A stretch of DNA of 64,000 nucleotides from Lujinxingia sediminis (GTDB lineage Bacteria; Myxococcota_A; Bradymonadia; Bradymonadales; Bradymonadaceae). Of this stretch, positions 49,022 to 58,320 are shown piece after piece. The stretch lies in the NCBI RefSeq assembly GCF_004005565.1, contig NZ_SADD01000005.1:62001-126000 (forward strand), in the 5' to 3' direction. The translations under genes and the position numbers were made by a program. Under the pieces are notes generated by a model that was not told the DNA's origin, made no database searches, and saw nothing but the letters and a program-made list of their open reading frames with translations. Every line of letters begins with the position of its first letter. The first letter of the stretch is position 1.

Positions 49022-51365
49022 CGAGCAACTCCTGGATGGCATCGTCATCCTGAGGCACAAAGACACAGGCCTCGGTGCCCTGGGTGGAAGGATCGGCGCA
49101 GCGCCGAAAGCGCGGGTCCTGCGAGGTGTCGCTTAAGGTGTACGCGAAGTCCAGGCGCACCGGGCCCACCGGGGTGTTCCACCACACACCGGTCCCCAGG
49201 CCGTAGAGCAGGGAGGGGGCCAGCTGCGAAAAACTCACCGTGCCCTGGTCGTTGGCGGCGGTATCGAATTCGAGCTGACCGCGGAGGATGGTGGCCGCGT
49301 CGACAAAGATCGCGCCCCACACATCGCCGATCGAGAAGAGGTTGGGCACCAGGCGCACCCGGGGCTCCACCGACCATTCAAACTGGGTCAGCCCGCCCAC
49401 CGGCACGGCTTCTCCGGAGGGGGTATAGAGTGAGAGACGCTGTCGGCCGAAGCTGCGCATCCCATCGGTACCGCCGCTGTAGAGGCGGTTTTGAATCGGC
49501 ACGCCGGTGTCTCGACCGATGTTGTAGACGCTTCCCAGGCGGGTGCGCATCGCGAGCACCGAGCGGCCCAGAAGATCAAAAGGAACGTAGCCCTCCGCAG
49601 AGAGTACGGGCTTGATAAAGTCGAACTCACCGCCCACAGCGAAGCCGCCGGCTTCTTGAACCGTCAGGGCGACCAGGGCGCCGGAGGTCGGGTCGAGCAC
49701 GTCGTTGCGCATGTCTAAGATCAGCGACTGCTCGAGGTATTCGAGCAAAAACTCCGTCTGGAAGTCCAGCCCCAGGGTGGTCGTGGAGACATCGACGAGC
49801 GACTCTTCGACGTTGAAGTAGTTGTAGTAGGCCACGTTGTAGGAGGCCTCCAGACGCAGCTTGCGGAAGATCGGACGGTCCAGCCCCACTCTCAGCGCGG
49901 GGTTCCACACCGAGAAGCCCTCGCGTACATCGCGCTCCACGCTGGCGATCAGGCGCAGGTTGGTGCGTCGCTCGATAAACTGGGGCTGGGAGAAGCGCAG
50001 CTCGCTGGAGAGGATCGCCCCGCGGTTGACCAGATCGGCGCTGGGGATAAGCCCGGGAGCCCAGGCGTAGCCCGCGGCATTGAAGTGGTCCAGGCGTCGC
50101 AGGCCGCCCAGGAAGTTACGCGCCGACCAGTTGAGGAGCCCGCGCACGTCCTGCCGGGCGCTCTCCACGGCCAGGCCCGCTCCCACGCGCAGGTTGTACT
50201 TTTTGGCCTCTTTAAGGCGAACCACCACCGGGACTTCCGGGTCGAGGCGGCTGCGGCGCTCGGCTTCGAGCTGGGCGCTCTCCAAGAGGGTACTGACGCC
50301 CAGCGCTCGCTCGCGCGGGGAATCCTCCGAAGTTTCGCTGCTCTGCGAGGCGTCCTCCCGATTCGCCGCGCCATCATCACCGGGAGCGATGGCCGCATCA
50401 ACTCCGGGGCGAGGACGGGCATCGACGCCGGCCTGGGGGTCGCTGTCGTCGGGAATGTTGCTCTCTTCGAGAAGATCCTCCAGGCGGTCGCGATCGTCGG
50501 CTTCCTCCAGGGTAAATTCGCGGGCTTCGTGGGCCGGGAGCACCGTGACCAGCCCGAAAACGCCCAGTTCGTAGACGTCCTCCTGGGTTTCGTTGAGGCG
50601 TTGCGGATCGTAGCGCTCACCGGGCTCCAGGGTGATGGCTTCGCGCACATAGCGCTCCTCGACGTCTTCCAGCCCGAAGATATGAACCTCTCCGAAGCGG
50701 GAGCGGGGGCCGGCGTCGATGAAGAAGAAGACATCGGCCTTTTGCGATTCCGGGTCGACAAAGGCCCGCCCACTGACGGCGGCATAGGCGTAGCCGGCCT
50801 CGCGCAGCCTGCGGCCCAGGGCATCGCGGGTGGTCAGGTAGTCATCCTGGGTAAAGATCGCGCCCTGGTTGAGCGGAAGTTCCTTCAGCAGAGCGTCGCG
50901 GGAGAGCTCCGATGAGGCATCCAGTCCCTCAAGCTCAATGCGCTCAATGCGGGTGGGTTCGCCCTCGTCGATGGTCACCCGCACGCTGATCGTGCTCTCC
51001 TGCGGGTTCTCGATAATCGACTCTGAGACGATGCTTGCGCCGAAATATCCCCGACGCTGGTAGAAGGTCTCGATGCGTTCGCGGTCGCGCTGCCAGCTAA
51101 ACTGGTTGAAGTACTGGCGCTCGGCGCCGATGAGCGGGAGCCAGGGCACGGCCGCCCGCCAGCCCGGATCTTCGCGCGTGGCAAGTCCGTCGCGAAGTTC
51201 GCTTTCGGAGACCTGTTCGACGCCCCGCAAGTCCACCTGGCTGATGCGTAGATCGGTCGTCCCCGGCACGATGTAGTCGCTCTTGGAGGTGGTTGCGCAG
51301 CCGGTACACAGCGCCAGCCACACGACACCCGCAAGTGCGACGCGATGGGATGGGACAGAAGCCAT
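48981..51365 (-). CDS. Omp85-superfamily (BamA/TamA-like) outer-membrane lipoprotein
   Basis: 794 residues. A signal peptide ends in the lipobox LCTGC. Two or three POTRA-like domains follow (residues about 30-290), with RIERIELEGLDASSEL and VYELGVFGLVTVLPA. A low-complexity acidic insert with SETSEDSPRER lies near 330-370. The C-terminal half is a beta-barrel; the L6 motif reads GGTDGMRSFGRQ rather than (V/I)RGF. The terminal strand is GYGFYLSIGHSF, with a final Phe. TamA-type role, inserting outer-membrane proteins, is likely but BamA is not excluded. A lipid-anchored Omp85 is unusual. The start ATG is 51365; TTG 51383 is possible. It follows the kinase gene by 31 bases. Confidence 0.85.
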   Translation of the reverse strand: MASVPSHRVALAGVVWLALCTGCATTSKSDYIVPGTTDLRISQVDLRGVEQVSESELRDGLATREDPGWRAAVPWLPLIGAERQYFNQFSWQRDRERIETFYQRRGYFGASIVSESIIENPQESTISVRVTIDEGEPTRIERIELEGLDASSELSRDALLKELPLNQGAIFTQDDYLTTRDALGRRLREAGYAYAAVSGRAFVDPESQKADVFFFIDAGPRSRFGEVHIFGLEDVEERYVREAITLEPGERYDPQRLNETQEDVYELGVFGLVTVLPAHEAREFTLEEADDRDRLEDLLEESNIPDDSDPQAGVDARPRPGVDAAIAPGDDGAANREDASQSSETSEDSPRERALGVSTLLESAQLEAERRSRLDPEVPVVVRLKEAKKYNLRVGAGLAVESARQDVRGLLNWSARNFLGGLRRLDHFNAAGYAWAPGLIPSADLVNRGAILSSELRFSQPQFIERRTNLRLIASVERDVREGFSVWNPALRVGLDRPIFRKLRLEASYNVAYYNYFNVEESLVDVSTTTLGLDFQTEFLLEYLEQSLILDMRNDVLDPTSGALVALTVQEAGGFAVGGEFDFIKPVLSAEGYVPFDLLGRSVLAMRTRLGSVYNIGRDTGVPIQNRLYSGGTDGMRSFGRQRLSLYTPSGEAVPVGGLTQFEWSVEPRVRLVPNLFSIGDVWGAIFVDAATILRGQLEFDTAANDQGTVSFSQLAPSLLYGLGTGVWWNTPVGPVRLDFAYTLSDTSQDPRFRRCADPSTQGTEACVFVPQDDDAIQELLVGYGFYLSIGHSF

Positions 51366-51396
51366 AGCGCGACACCACGTCAATCAGTCAAAAACA

Positions 51397-52992
51397 CTAC
51401 TCGGAGAAGAATCCGTCGAAGGGGTCGTCCCTGGCCGGCTCTTCGGGGCGAGGATCAGGCGTCGGGCGCACTGTCGGCTCCGGTTGGGGCCTGGGCTCAG
51501 GGCTGACCTCGGGACGGGGGCGTTTCTCGGGAGAACGCCGGGGCGCTTTGGGCGAAGGCCGAGCCTCGGAGCTTCGATCCGCCTCGGCGCTGGCATGCAA
51601 GGCTTCGGCAGTCTGGCGAGCCCGTGAGGCGACCGGGGCCGCCAACGCCCGAGCGTCTCCCCGGGCCTGCTCGTGGGCACGCTCGGCTTGCAAGGCGTGA
51701 TGCTCGTCCTCAACCGCGACCTGCGAGGCAACGTCGTCACCCTTCGCGGGTTGGGAAGGTTCCTCGACCGAGAGCTCCCCGCTGGCTGTCGGAGCAGCCG
51801 GGGGCCGCGTGAGTACGAACGCGGCGCCTGTGATCGCGAGCACCACCAGCGCCTTGAGAATCATCGGCGCGCGGGAGCGCCGGCCGAAGGTGATGGGCGA
51901 CAGATCATCGAGATCGTCGATGGGCGTGCTCAGCGAGGCCAGGGGAGGATGGGTCTGCGTCTCGGTAAGCGTGAGCTCCACACCGGGCGGCTGCTCGACT
52001 GGCTGTGCATCGGGAGTGGCCGGGCCCGGCGCGCTGGCCAGAACTTCGGGGTTAAGCTCAGCGAGCAGCGTTTCAAAAAGTGCGCGTGCGGTGCTGGCAT
52101 CGGCGGGGCGGTCGGCCGGCTCCTTTGCCAGCAACGAGGAGATCGCTCGCTCCAGCGTCACAGGCAGGTTGCGGTGCTGGCTTAAGGGAGGGATCTCATT
52201 GACGACATGCGCCATTAAGATCGCCATGGGCGTCTCGGCCGAGAAGGGGGGGCGACCGCCGACGAGCTCATAGAGGATGCAACCCAGGCTGTAGAGATCG
52301 GCACGACCGTCGACGGCGTGGCCCTGGCATTGCTCCGGGCTCATGTACTGCGGGGTACCAAAGACCTGGCCTGTGCGCGTGACCTGGGTCTCCGCGCCCA
52401 GGACTTTGGCAATGCCGAAGTCGAGCACTTTAACGAAGGTGCCCCCGCCGGGGATGTCGAGCAGAAAGATGTTGTCGGGCTTTAAGTCGCGGTGGACGAT
52501 GTTGGCGTCGTGAGCCGCCGAGAGCGCCGAGGCGATCTGCACGCCGATGCGCAGGATCTCTTCAAAGGTGAGGTTGCCCTCTTTGATGCGCTCGCTGAGC
52601 AGCGTGCCCACCAGGTATTCCATCGCCAGGTAGAGGGTGCCATCTTCATCCTGGCCAAAGTCCAGGATCGTCACGCTGTGCGGATGGTTGATGGTGGTGG
52701 CGATGCGCGCTTCGCGAAAGAAGCGGTCGACGAAGTCGTCCGTCTCACTGAGGTTTGCCCGCAGCGTCTTGATCGCCACCTGGCGGTCGACGCTGCGCTG
52801 ATGGCCCAGATAGACCGCACCCATGCCGCCAGCGCCGATGGCCTTCTCGATGATCCAACGTCCGTCGAGCACGCGTCCGAGCATCGGGTCGTCCCCCTCG
52901 GGGCGACTCAGGCGTAACTTCATGCCGTCATGCGGGCAGTAGACGACGTCGTCGCCGTAGCTGCGCTGACAGGTTGGGCAGATCTTTTGCAT
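51397..52992 (-). CDS. Membrane Ser/Thr protein kinase with N-terminal zinc ribbon
   Basis: 531 residues. An N-terminal zinc-ribbon (C5, C8, C19) precedes a complete Hanks-type kinase: glycine loop GAGGMGAVY, Lys75, HRDLKPDN (Asp169), DFG (191-193) and the activation end GTPQYMSPEQ. One membrane helix follows at about 378-396, then a Pro/Glu/Arg-rich tail of about 130 residues (RPRPEVSPEPRPQPEP). The tail is likely extracytoplasmic. Start ATG 52992 with MQKICPTC. It lies 51 bases after the second kinase gene and 31 before the Omp85 gene, so the three are an operon. Confidence 0.9.
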   Translation of the reverse strand: MQKICPTCQRSYGDDVVYCPHDGMKLRLSRPEGDDPMLGRVLDGRWIIEKAIGAGGMGAVYLGHQRSVDRQVAIKTLRANLSETDDFVDRFFREARIATTINHPHSVTILDFGQDEDGTLYLAMEYLVGTLLSERIKEGNLTFEEILRIGVQIASALSAAHDANIVHRDLKPDNIFLLDIPGGGTFVKVLDFGIAKVLGAETQVTRTGQVFGTPQYMSPEQCQGHAVDGRADLYSLGCILYELVGGRPPFSAETPMAILMAHVVNEIPPLSQHRNLPVTLERAISSLLAKEPADRPADASTARALFETLLAELNPEVLASAPGPATPDAQPVEQPPGVELTLTETQTHPPLASLSTPIDDLDDLSPITFGRRSRAPMILKALVVLAITGAAFVLTRPPAAPTASGELSVEEPSQPAKGDDVASQVAVEDEHHALQAERAHEQARGDARALAAPVASRARQTAEALHASAEADRSSEARPSPKAPRRSPEKRPRPEVSPEPRPQPEPTVRPTPDPRPEEPARDDPFDGFFSE

Positions 52993-53043
52993 GAACGCTC
53001 AGAATGAGGACGCCCCCCTTGCGGCCGGGCTCCCCGGCGAAGG

Positions 53044-54750
53044 TTAGAGGCGGTTGACTTTGGGGCGAGGCCCATCATCGAGCAGCTCAATGGAGGGGCG
53101 TCGGGGCTCTGGAGAAGCTTCCTCCTCGGCGGGCTCCTCAGTCTGGGAGACCTCCTCGGAGGGCCGTGGACGCCGCTCGGGGCGAGGGGCGCGTCGGGTG
53201 GGACGCTGCTCCTCGGCGGTGAGCTCATAGCTGAGTTCCTGACGCAGGCCACGCTCCGGGTCGATGGGAATGCGCACATCAAGCGGCTCGTACCCGTCAA
53301 GACGAAGGCGGTAGGCCAGGGGAGCGCTTCCCGGGGCCAACGAGAGGTTGTAGGGCGTGGTGCCCAACGTATGCTCTCCCTCCAGGATCGTGGCGCCCGG
53401 GGGTTCCGTCGTCAGTCGCAGGATGATCGTATCGTTGACGGCCACCACCGTCGGTTCGGTGACTTCGGGTTCGGCAGGCTCCTCGGCGATCGGAACCACG
53501 TGCTCGGCGGGAATCGCGATGAGCTCGGGGGAGGGCTGGGGCGCGTTCTGCTCCTGACCCCGCAACACCATTACGCCCAGCAGAAGAACGAGGATCAGCG
53601 CGAGCACGACCGCGGCGATAAGTCCCTTGTTCGCACCGCTCTTCGACGGAGCCTGGGCGGCCGATGCGCCGGGAGGCATCGCTTGGCCTGTGCCGGTAAA
53701 CTGACCGTTCCCTGTGAAGTTGCCGGTGCCGGTGAACTGGCCGTTCCCTGTGAAGTTGCCGGTGCCACCAAAACCTCCGACTGCTGCGCCGGGCATGGAG
53801 GGGGCAAAGTGGTTGCCGGTCGAGGTCGGCGAGGCGATGCCTGCGGCCAGAGCTGCGTGATGTTTGCTCAGCGCGCTCTCAAGCTCTTCGCGCAACTCCT
53901 CGGTGGTCTGCGGTCGGGCACCCGGATCTTTGGACATCGTGCGGCGCACGACGTGCTCGAGCGCCAGCGGGATCATATCCAGCGCCTGCTCCGAGAGGCG
54001 CTCCGCGAAGGGAGGCGGCGGATCCTGGGCATGGCTGATCATCAGCGCGGTGGTCGTCGGCCCCTGGAAGGGGGGCTCGCCACAGAGCATCTCAAAGATG
54101 ATGCAGCCCAGGCTGTAGATGTCGCTGCGATGGTCGACGCTCTGCGAGAGGATCTGCTCGGGCGACATATAACGCGGCGTGCCCACAATGCGGCCATCGC
54201 CGGTGAGCTGAACGTCATCTTCGCCACCGACGGCTTTGGCGATACCGAAGTCGAGAACTTTGACCACGTCCGGGTCGCCGTCGACTTCGATCAGGAAGAT
54301 GTTGTCGGGTTTGACATCGCGGTGGACGATGCCGTTTTTATGCGCCTCGGCCAGCGAGCGGCAGATCTGCGAGGCGATATGCACCGCGCGTTTTGGCGAG
54401 AAGGGTGCCTCGGTCTTGATGGCCTCGGTCAGTGTGCGCCCGGCGAGCATCTCCATGGTCAGGTAGAGAAACCCGTCGTCGGTCTGGCCGTAGTCGAAGA
54501 CGGTGACCGTGTTGGGGTGGCGCAGCTGACTGACGGTCAGGGCCTCGCGCTCAAAACGCGCGGCCGTCACCGGGTTGTGGGAGGGAATGTACTTGAGGGC
54601 GATGCGCCGGTTCATATTGCGCTGAATCGCCTCATAGACCGCCCCCATGCCCCCGAAGCCCATCAGGCTGACGATCTCGTAGCGATCGGCCACGGTCTGG
54701 CCCACGAGCTTTTCGTAGAGCGCTCGGCGTTGGTCGCGAGAAGAGGACAT
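53044..54750 (-). CDS. Membrane Ser/Thr protein kinase with PEGA-type C-terminus
   Basis: 568 residues. The kinase has GFGGMGAVYE, Lys53, HRDVKPDN (Asp145), DFG (167-169) and GTPRYMSPEQ, all intact. A Gly/Asn/Phe/Thr repeat region (12-residue unit repeated twice) leads to one membrane helix at about 378-396. The outside part is a PEGA-like domain (TTEPPGATILEGEHTLGTTP) followed by a Pro/Arg-rich tail. Kinases with PEGA ends are known from myxobacteria. It starts 55 bases after the TPR gene. Confidence 0.9.
   Translation of the reverse strand: MSSSRDQRRALYEKLVGQTVADRYEIVSLMGFGGMGAVYEAIQRNMNRRIALKYIPSHNPVTAARFEREALTVSQLRHPNTVTVFDYGQTDDGFLYLTMEMLAGRTLTEAIKTEAPFSPKRAVHIASQICRSLAEAHKNGIVHRDVKPDNIFLIEVDGDPDVVKVLDFGIAKAVGGEDDVQLTGDGRIVGTPRYMSPEQILSQSVDHRSDIYSLGCIIFEMLCGEPPFQGPTTTALMISHAQDPPPPFAERLSEQALDMIPLALEHVVRRTMSKDPGARPQTTEELREELESALSKHHAALAAGIASPTSTGNHFAPSMPGAAVGGFGGTGNFTGNGQFTGTGNFTGNGQFTGTGQAMPPGASAAQAPSKSGANKGLIAAVVLALILVLLLGVMVLRGQEQNAPQPSPELIAIPAEHVVPIAEEPAEPEVTEPTVVAVNDTIILRLTTEPPGATILEGEHTLGTTPYNLSLAPGSAPLAYRLRLDGYEPLDVRIPIDPERGLRQELSYELTAEEQRPTRRAPRPERRPRPSEEVSQTEEPAEEEASPEPRRPSIELLDDGPRPKVNRL
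53693..53768 (-). repeat. 36-bp in-frame tandem repeat in the second kinase
   Basis: Two copies of CCGTTCCCTGTGAAGTTGCC, 36 bases apart (53705 and 53741), encode repeated GTGNFTGNGQFT in the linker before the membrane helix. Confidence 0.75.
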
Positions 54751-54805
54751 AGGTTCGGTCTTGGGGAGCAGGTGCGCGCCGTCATCTGGCGGCGCGTCCG
54801 AGGGT

Positions 54806-55591
54806 TCAGAAGCCGAGGGTCAGGCCAACGCCCGCGCTGCCTTTGCCCACCCAGGGGGTGAGCACGGAGCGGGAAGCCCGGGGGGAATCTTCGACGCTGT
54901 CAGCGCTGACAATCAGGTAGATGCCCAGAGCTGTGACAGCCGCGCCGGAGATGTAGAAGACGTCGGCCACCAGCGCCTGAGTGCGCGCGCTGTCGCGCGC
55001 GCCCAGGCGATCGTCGTAGCTGAGCTGCGTGTCGGCGATGCTGTCCGCGTTACCGCTGGCCATCAGCCCCATCACAACTCCTCCGCCGATCAGGGCCACG
55101 CCGCCGGCGGTGGTCAGGATGCCCGGGGTGCGGTTGGGCGGCGCCGGCTCAGGAGTCGCAATGGGCGCGCTCTGAGGCTCTTCCGGTGTTGCCGCGCCAT
55201 CTTCGCGGGCCTGCATCGACTGAATCTCGCGCAGCGACTGCACCCGCTCCATGGCGTGGGAGCGTGCCTCGCTCTCCACATCAGGGGCGACCATAAAGCG
55301 CTCGTACTGCGCGATCGCCTCATCCCACTGCTCCATCTGCTCGTAGCAACGGCCGATGTTGTAGAGCAGGTTCGGTACCGGGTCGAGCGCGTAGGCCTGC
55401 TCAAAGAGCTCAATGGCTTTGTCGTAGTCGCCGGTGCGGAAACTCTGCGCGCCTTCGGCCGAGAGGCTCTCGACCTGTCGCGCGATGTCGGCCGCATCCG
55501 CGTCCGACTGCGCCATCACCTGGGTGGGAACTCCGGTGGACATCAGGGCCACCAACAGCCCGACTCCGATAAACTTTCGCATGGCCATCAT
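54806..55591 (-). CDS. Exported TPR protein with C-terminal membrane helices
   Basis: 261 residues. Signal peptide FIGVGLLVALMSTGVPTQVMAQ, then TPR helices (EGAQSFRTGDYDKAIELFEQ and YNIGRCYEQMEQWDEAI). A Pro-rich linker and two hydrophobic segments (about 150-170 and 205-230) end with GVGLTLGF. It resembles the PEGA/TPR protein at 47431 in order. It is the first gene of the kinase-Omp85 operon, so it may deliver or sense an envelope signal. No good Shine-Dalgarno is visible. Confidence 0.75.
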   Translation of the reverse strand: MMAMRKFIGVGLLVALMSTGVPTQVMAQSDADAADIARQVESLSAEGAQSFRTGDYDKAIELFEQAYALDPVPNLLYNIGRCYEQMEQWDEAIAQYERFMVAPDVESEARSHAMERVQSLREIQSMQAREDGAATPEEPQSAPIATPEPAPPNRTPGILTTAGGVALIGGGVVMGLMASGNADSIADTQLSYDDRLGARDSARTQALVADVFYISGAAVTALGIYLIVSADSVEDSPRASRSVLTPWVGKGSAGVGLTLGF

Positions 55592-55794
55592 CTTTAGGAG
55601 GGTCGAAGTAGTTGAGAGTGGCGGTGCTCGCCGGCGATGATAGCCCCACAGCCGAGGTGATGTCTAGCGCCGGGGTAGGACTTCGCCTTTCTGGACAGCG
55701 TTGGACTGCGCGCCGACAATCGCGCCAGTGGCGGCCACCGCGTTCGTGGGGGACGTCCGCACGGTAGAATCACGCTGATACGATGGAGACGAGC

Positions 55795-58254
55795 ATGGAT
55801 GGTGATAACCCCGAAGAGCAGGGCGATCGGACCCGTGCGATCGCCGAGCAGAAGACCGAGCCTCTCGGCGCGCTCGATGACCCATCGACCACGATCGATC
55901 CGCCGGTAGAGAGCGCCTCGCCGATCTTCTCGGTGCGCCAGGGGCTGGGGACCTTTGCCGGGGTGTTTCGCCCTACGGTGCTCACGATCTGCGGTGTGAT
56001 GATGTACCTGCGCGAGGGCTGGTTGGTGGGGCAGGCCGGGCTTCTGGGCGCACTGGGCTTGATCCTTTTGACCTTCGCGATCACCGGGACGGCGGCGATG
56101 TCGCTCTCGTCGATCACCACCAACATCCGGGTGGGGGCCGGCGGGGTGTTCTCGATCATCAGTCAGTCGCTGGGGCTGGAGCCAGGCGGGGCTATCGGAA
56201 TTCCGCTCTATGTGGGACAGGCGCTCTCGGCGGCGCTTTATATCTACGGGTTCACGGAGGCCTGGGGCTACATCTTCCCGGAGCATCCGCCGGTGGCGGT
56301 GGCCTACGCCGTTTTCGTGCTGGCCTTTGCTGCGACACTCATCTCGACCAGGCTGGCGTTTCGGCTTCAGGGATTGGTGATGATCGTCATCATCGCCTCC
56401 TTGATGTCGATCGCGCTGGGGCTCACCGGGATGGGGCAGGGCGGTCATGCGGAGCTGCGCAATCCGGAGCTCTTTGGCAGCTTTGAGGCCGGCGGGTTCT
56501 GGATCCTCTTCGCGATCTTCTTTCCGGCCGGAACCGGGGTCAATGTAGGGGCGAGCATGTCCGGGGCGCTGGCCAACCCTCGGCGAAGTATCCCGCGGGG
56601 AACGATGGCAGCAGTGCTCGCCGCGCTGTGCATCTACGTCTTTCTGGCGTTCTGGTACTCGATGGTGGCCAGCCCGCAGGAGCTCCGGGAGAACGCGCTT
56701 GTGGTCGTGGACTACGCCGCCTTCGGGGAGCTTGTGTTGGTGGGGATTCTTGCCTCGACCTTTACCGCCACCCTGAGTTCGCTGGTGGCCGCACCCCGGG
56801 TGCTTCAGGCGTTGGGGTCGCATAGCATTTTGCCCAGAAGTGCATTTTTCTCGCATGTCACCGGGGGCGGGGAGCCGCGCAACGCCGCGCTCTTTACAGG
56901 TGGGTTGGTGGCCATCGCGCTGATGCTCGGGAGCCTCGATCGCATCGCGGTGCTCATAACGATGTTCTTTTTGTTGACCTACCTGACGATCAACCTGGTG
57001 GTGCTGGTCGAGCAGAGCCTGGGGATGATCTCGTTTCGCCCCACCTTCCGCGTGCCCCGGGCGGTGCCGGTGGTCGGGGCGGCTCTGGCGTTGCTGGCGG
57101 TCTTTGTGATCAGTCCGGCCTTTGCGCTGGTCGCCCTCTCGGTGATCGGCGGAATCTATGTGGTGCTGGTGGGACGACGGCTGGAGACGCCCTGGGAGAC
57201 GGTACGAAGTTCGATCTTTGTGTCGCTGGCCGACTGGGCCGCCAAACGTATTGCCCGCGGACCCCAGGAGGCCAACGAGCGTAGCTGGAAGCCCGATCTG
57301 CTCGTGCCGGTGGAGAGCCGCACCCAACTCGATGGGCAGTTTCGATTCTTAAGGCTGCTCACCGCGCCGAAGGGCTCATTGCAGGTCGTCGGTGTGCTCA
57401 GTCGGGAAACCTATCCCGAGAGTCAGGAGACGACGGCATCGGTGGCGCATGAGGCTGGCGAGGCGGTCGAAGAAGATGCGCACGCGCGTTATCGGCCCCG
57501 GCGGCGCAGCGGCGAGCATAAGACCATCCCGGGGATGGGCGCGGGACGGCTCCCGACTGCGGCGATGGCCGCGATCCGCCAGCGCGCGCTGGGCGATCTG
57601 GGGGCGGTTGCCGCCGACTTTCAGCGTGAGGGGCTCTTTGCGACGGCCGTTACCATTGAGGCCAGCACCTACCCGGCGGGCGTTGATATGGCCTCGGCGG
57701 TGATGCAGGGGAGCTACTTCCGGCCGAACATCCTCTTTATCAACGCCGATATGTATGACCAGCCCACGCTGCAGGAACTTCTGGATGTGGCAATCACCCG
57801 GAAGATGGGAGCGGCTTTTCTCTTTGAGCACCCGGAGTCGTCGCTGGGCCATGAGCGTCGCATCAACGTCTGGGTTCGTGATCAGAGCCCGAGCTGGCCG
57901 GTGGGGCTGCGCCTGGCCAACCTCGATCTTTCGCTCTTGCTCGGCTACCAGGCCCATCGCAACTGGCAGGGCTCGTTGCGTCTGCTGACGGTATGCCCCG
58001 ACCCCGAAGAGACCGACAACGCGCAGCGCTACCTCCAGCTTCTCATTGATGATGCTCGCCTTCCCCGGAGCACCGAGTCGTGGGTGGAGAGCGGTAGCTT
58101 CATGACATGGATCGCCGAATCGCCTCGCGCCGACCTCCAGATCATGGGGCTGGCCGATACCATCGACCGCGGTTTTATGGAGCGGATGGTGCAGCTCACG
58201 GGCAGCTCGGTGCTTTTTGTACGCGATTCCGGCAACGAGAGCGCCCTGGCCTGA
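55795..58254 (+). CDS. Cation-chloride-cotransporter-like (SLC12/APC superfamily) permease
   Basis: 819 residues. About eleven or twelve membrane helices lie in residues about 50-460. The CCC-type segment FFPAGTGVNVGASMSGALAN and RRSIPRGT, and RVGAGGVFSIISQSLG in the third helix, match the eukaryotic Na-K-Cl cotransporter fold. A long cytoplasmic C-terminus (about 350 residues) ends with LRLLTVCPDPEETDNAQRYL, also like SLC12. Ion specificity is unknown. The ATG at 55795 has GGAG six bases upstream; ATG 55783 would add four residues. It is divergent from the TPR/kinase operon. Confidence 0.8.
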   Translation: MDGDNPEEQGDRTRAIAEQKTEPLGALDDPSTTIDPPVESASPIFSVRQGLGTFAGVFRPTVLTICGVMMYLREGWLVGQAGLLGALGLILLTFAITGTAAMSLSSITTNIRVGAGGVFSIISQSLGLEPGGAIGIPLYVGQALSAALYIYGFTEAWGYIFPEHPPVAVAYAVFVLAFAATLISTRLAFRLQGLVMIVIIASLMSIALGLTGMGQGGHAELRNPELFGSFEAGGFWILFAIFFPAGTGVNVGASMSGALANPRRSIPRGTMAAVLAALCIYVFLAFWYSMVASPQELRENALVVVDYAAFGELVLVGILASTFTATLSSLVAAPRVLQALGSHSILPRSAFFSHVTGGGEPRNAALFTGGLVAIALMLGSLDRIAVLITMFFLLTYLTINLVVLVEQSLGMISFRPTFRVPRAVPVVGAALALLAVFVISPAFALVALSVIGGIYVVLVGRRLETPWETVRSSIFVSLADWAAKRIARGPQEANERSWKPDLLVPVESRTQLDGQFRFLRLLTAPKGSLQVVGVLSRETYPESQETTASVAHEAGEAVEEDAHARYRPRRRSGEHKTIPGMGAGRLPTAAMAAIRQRALGDLGAVAADFQREGLFATAVTIEASTYPAGVDMASAVMQGSYFRPNILFINADMYDQPTLQELLDVAITRKMGAAFLFEHPESSLGHERRINVWVRDQSPSWPVGLRLANLDLSLLLGYQAHRNWQGSLRLLTVCPDPEETDNAQRYLQLLIDDARLPRSTESWVESGSFMTWIAESPRADLQIMGLADTIDRGFMERMVQLTGSSVLFVRDSGNESALA

Positions 58255-58259
58255 CCCCG

Positions 58260-58287
58260 CGCCGCCCCTCGCGGGGGAGGGGCGGCG
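58260..58287. terminator. GC-rich hairpin between convergent genes, weak terminator
   Basis: CGCCGCCCCTC (58260-58270) pairs with GAGGGGCGGCG (58277-58287). There is no T-run, so termination is doubtful. Confidence 0.4.
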
Positions 58288-58320
58288 GACGACCAGGAAC
58301 GCTCCTTCCTCTCAGCGAGG

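Noticed and set aside
55594-57327. Minus-strand 577-codon open frame
   Set aside because: Shadow of the cotransporter-like gene; His/Arg/Gln-rich composition.
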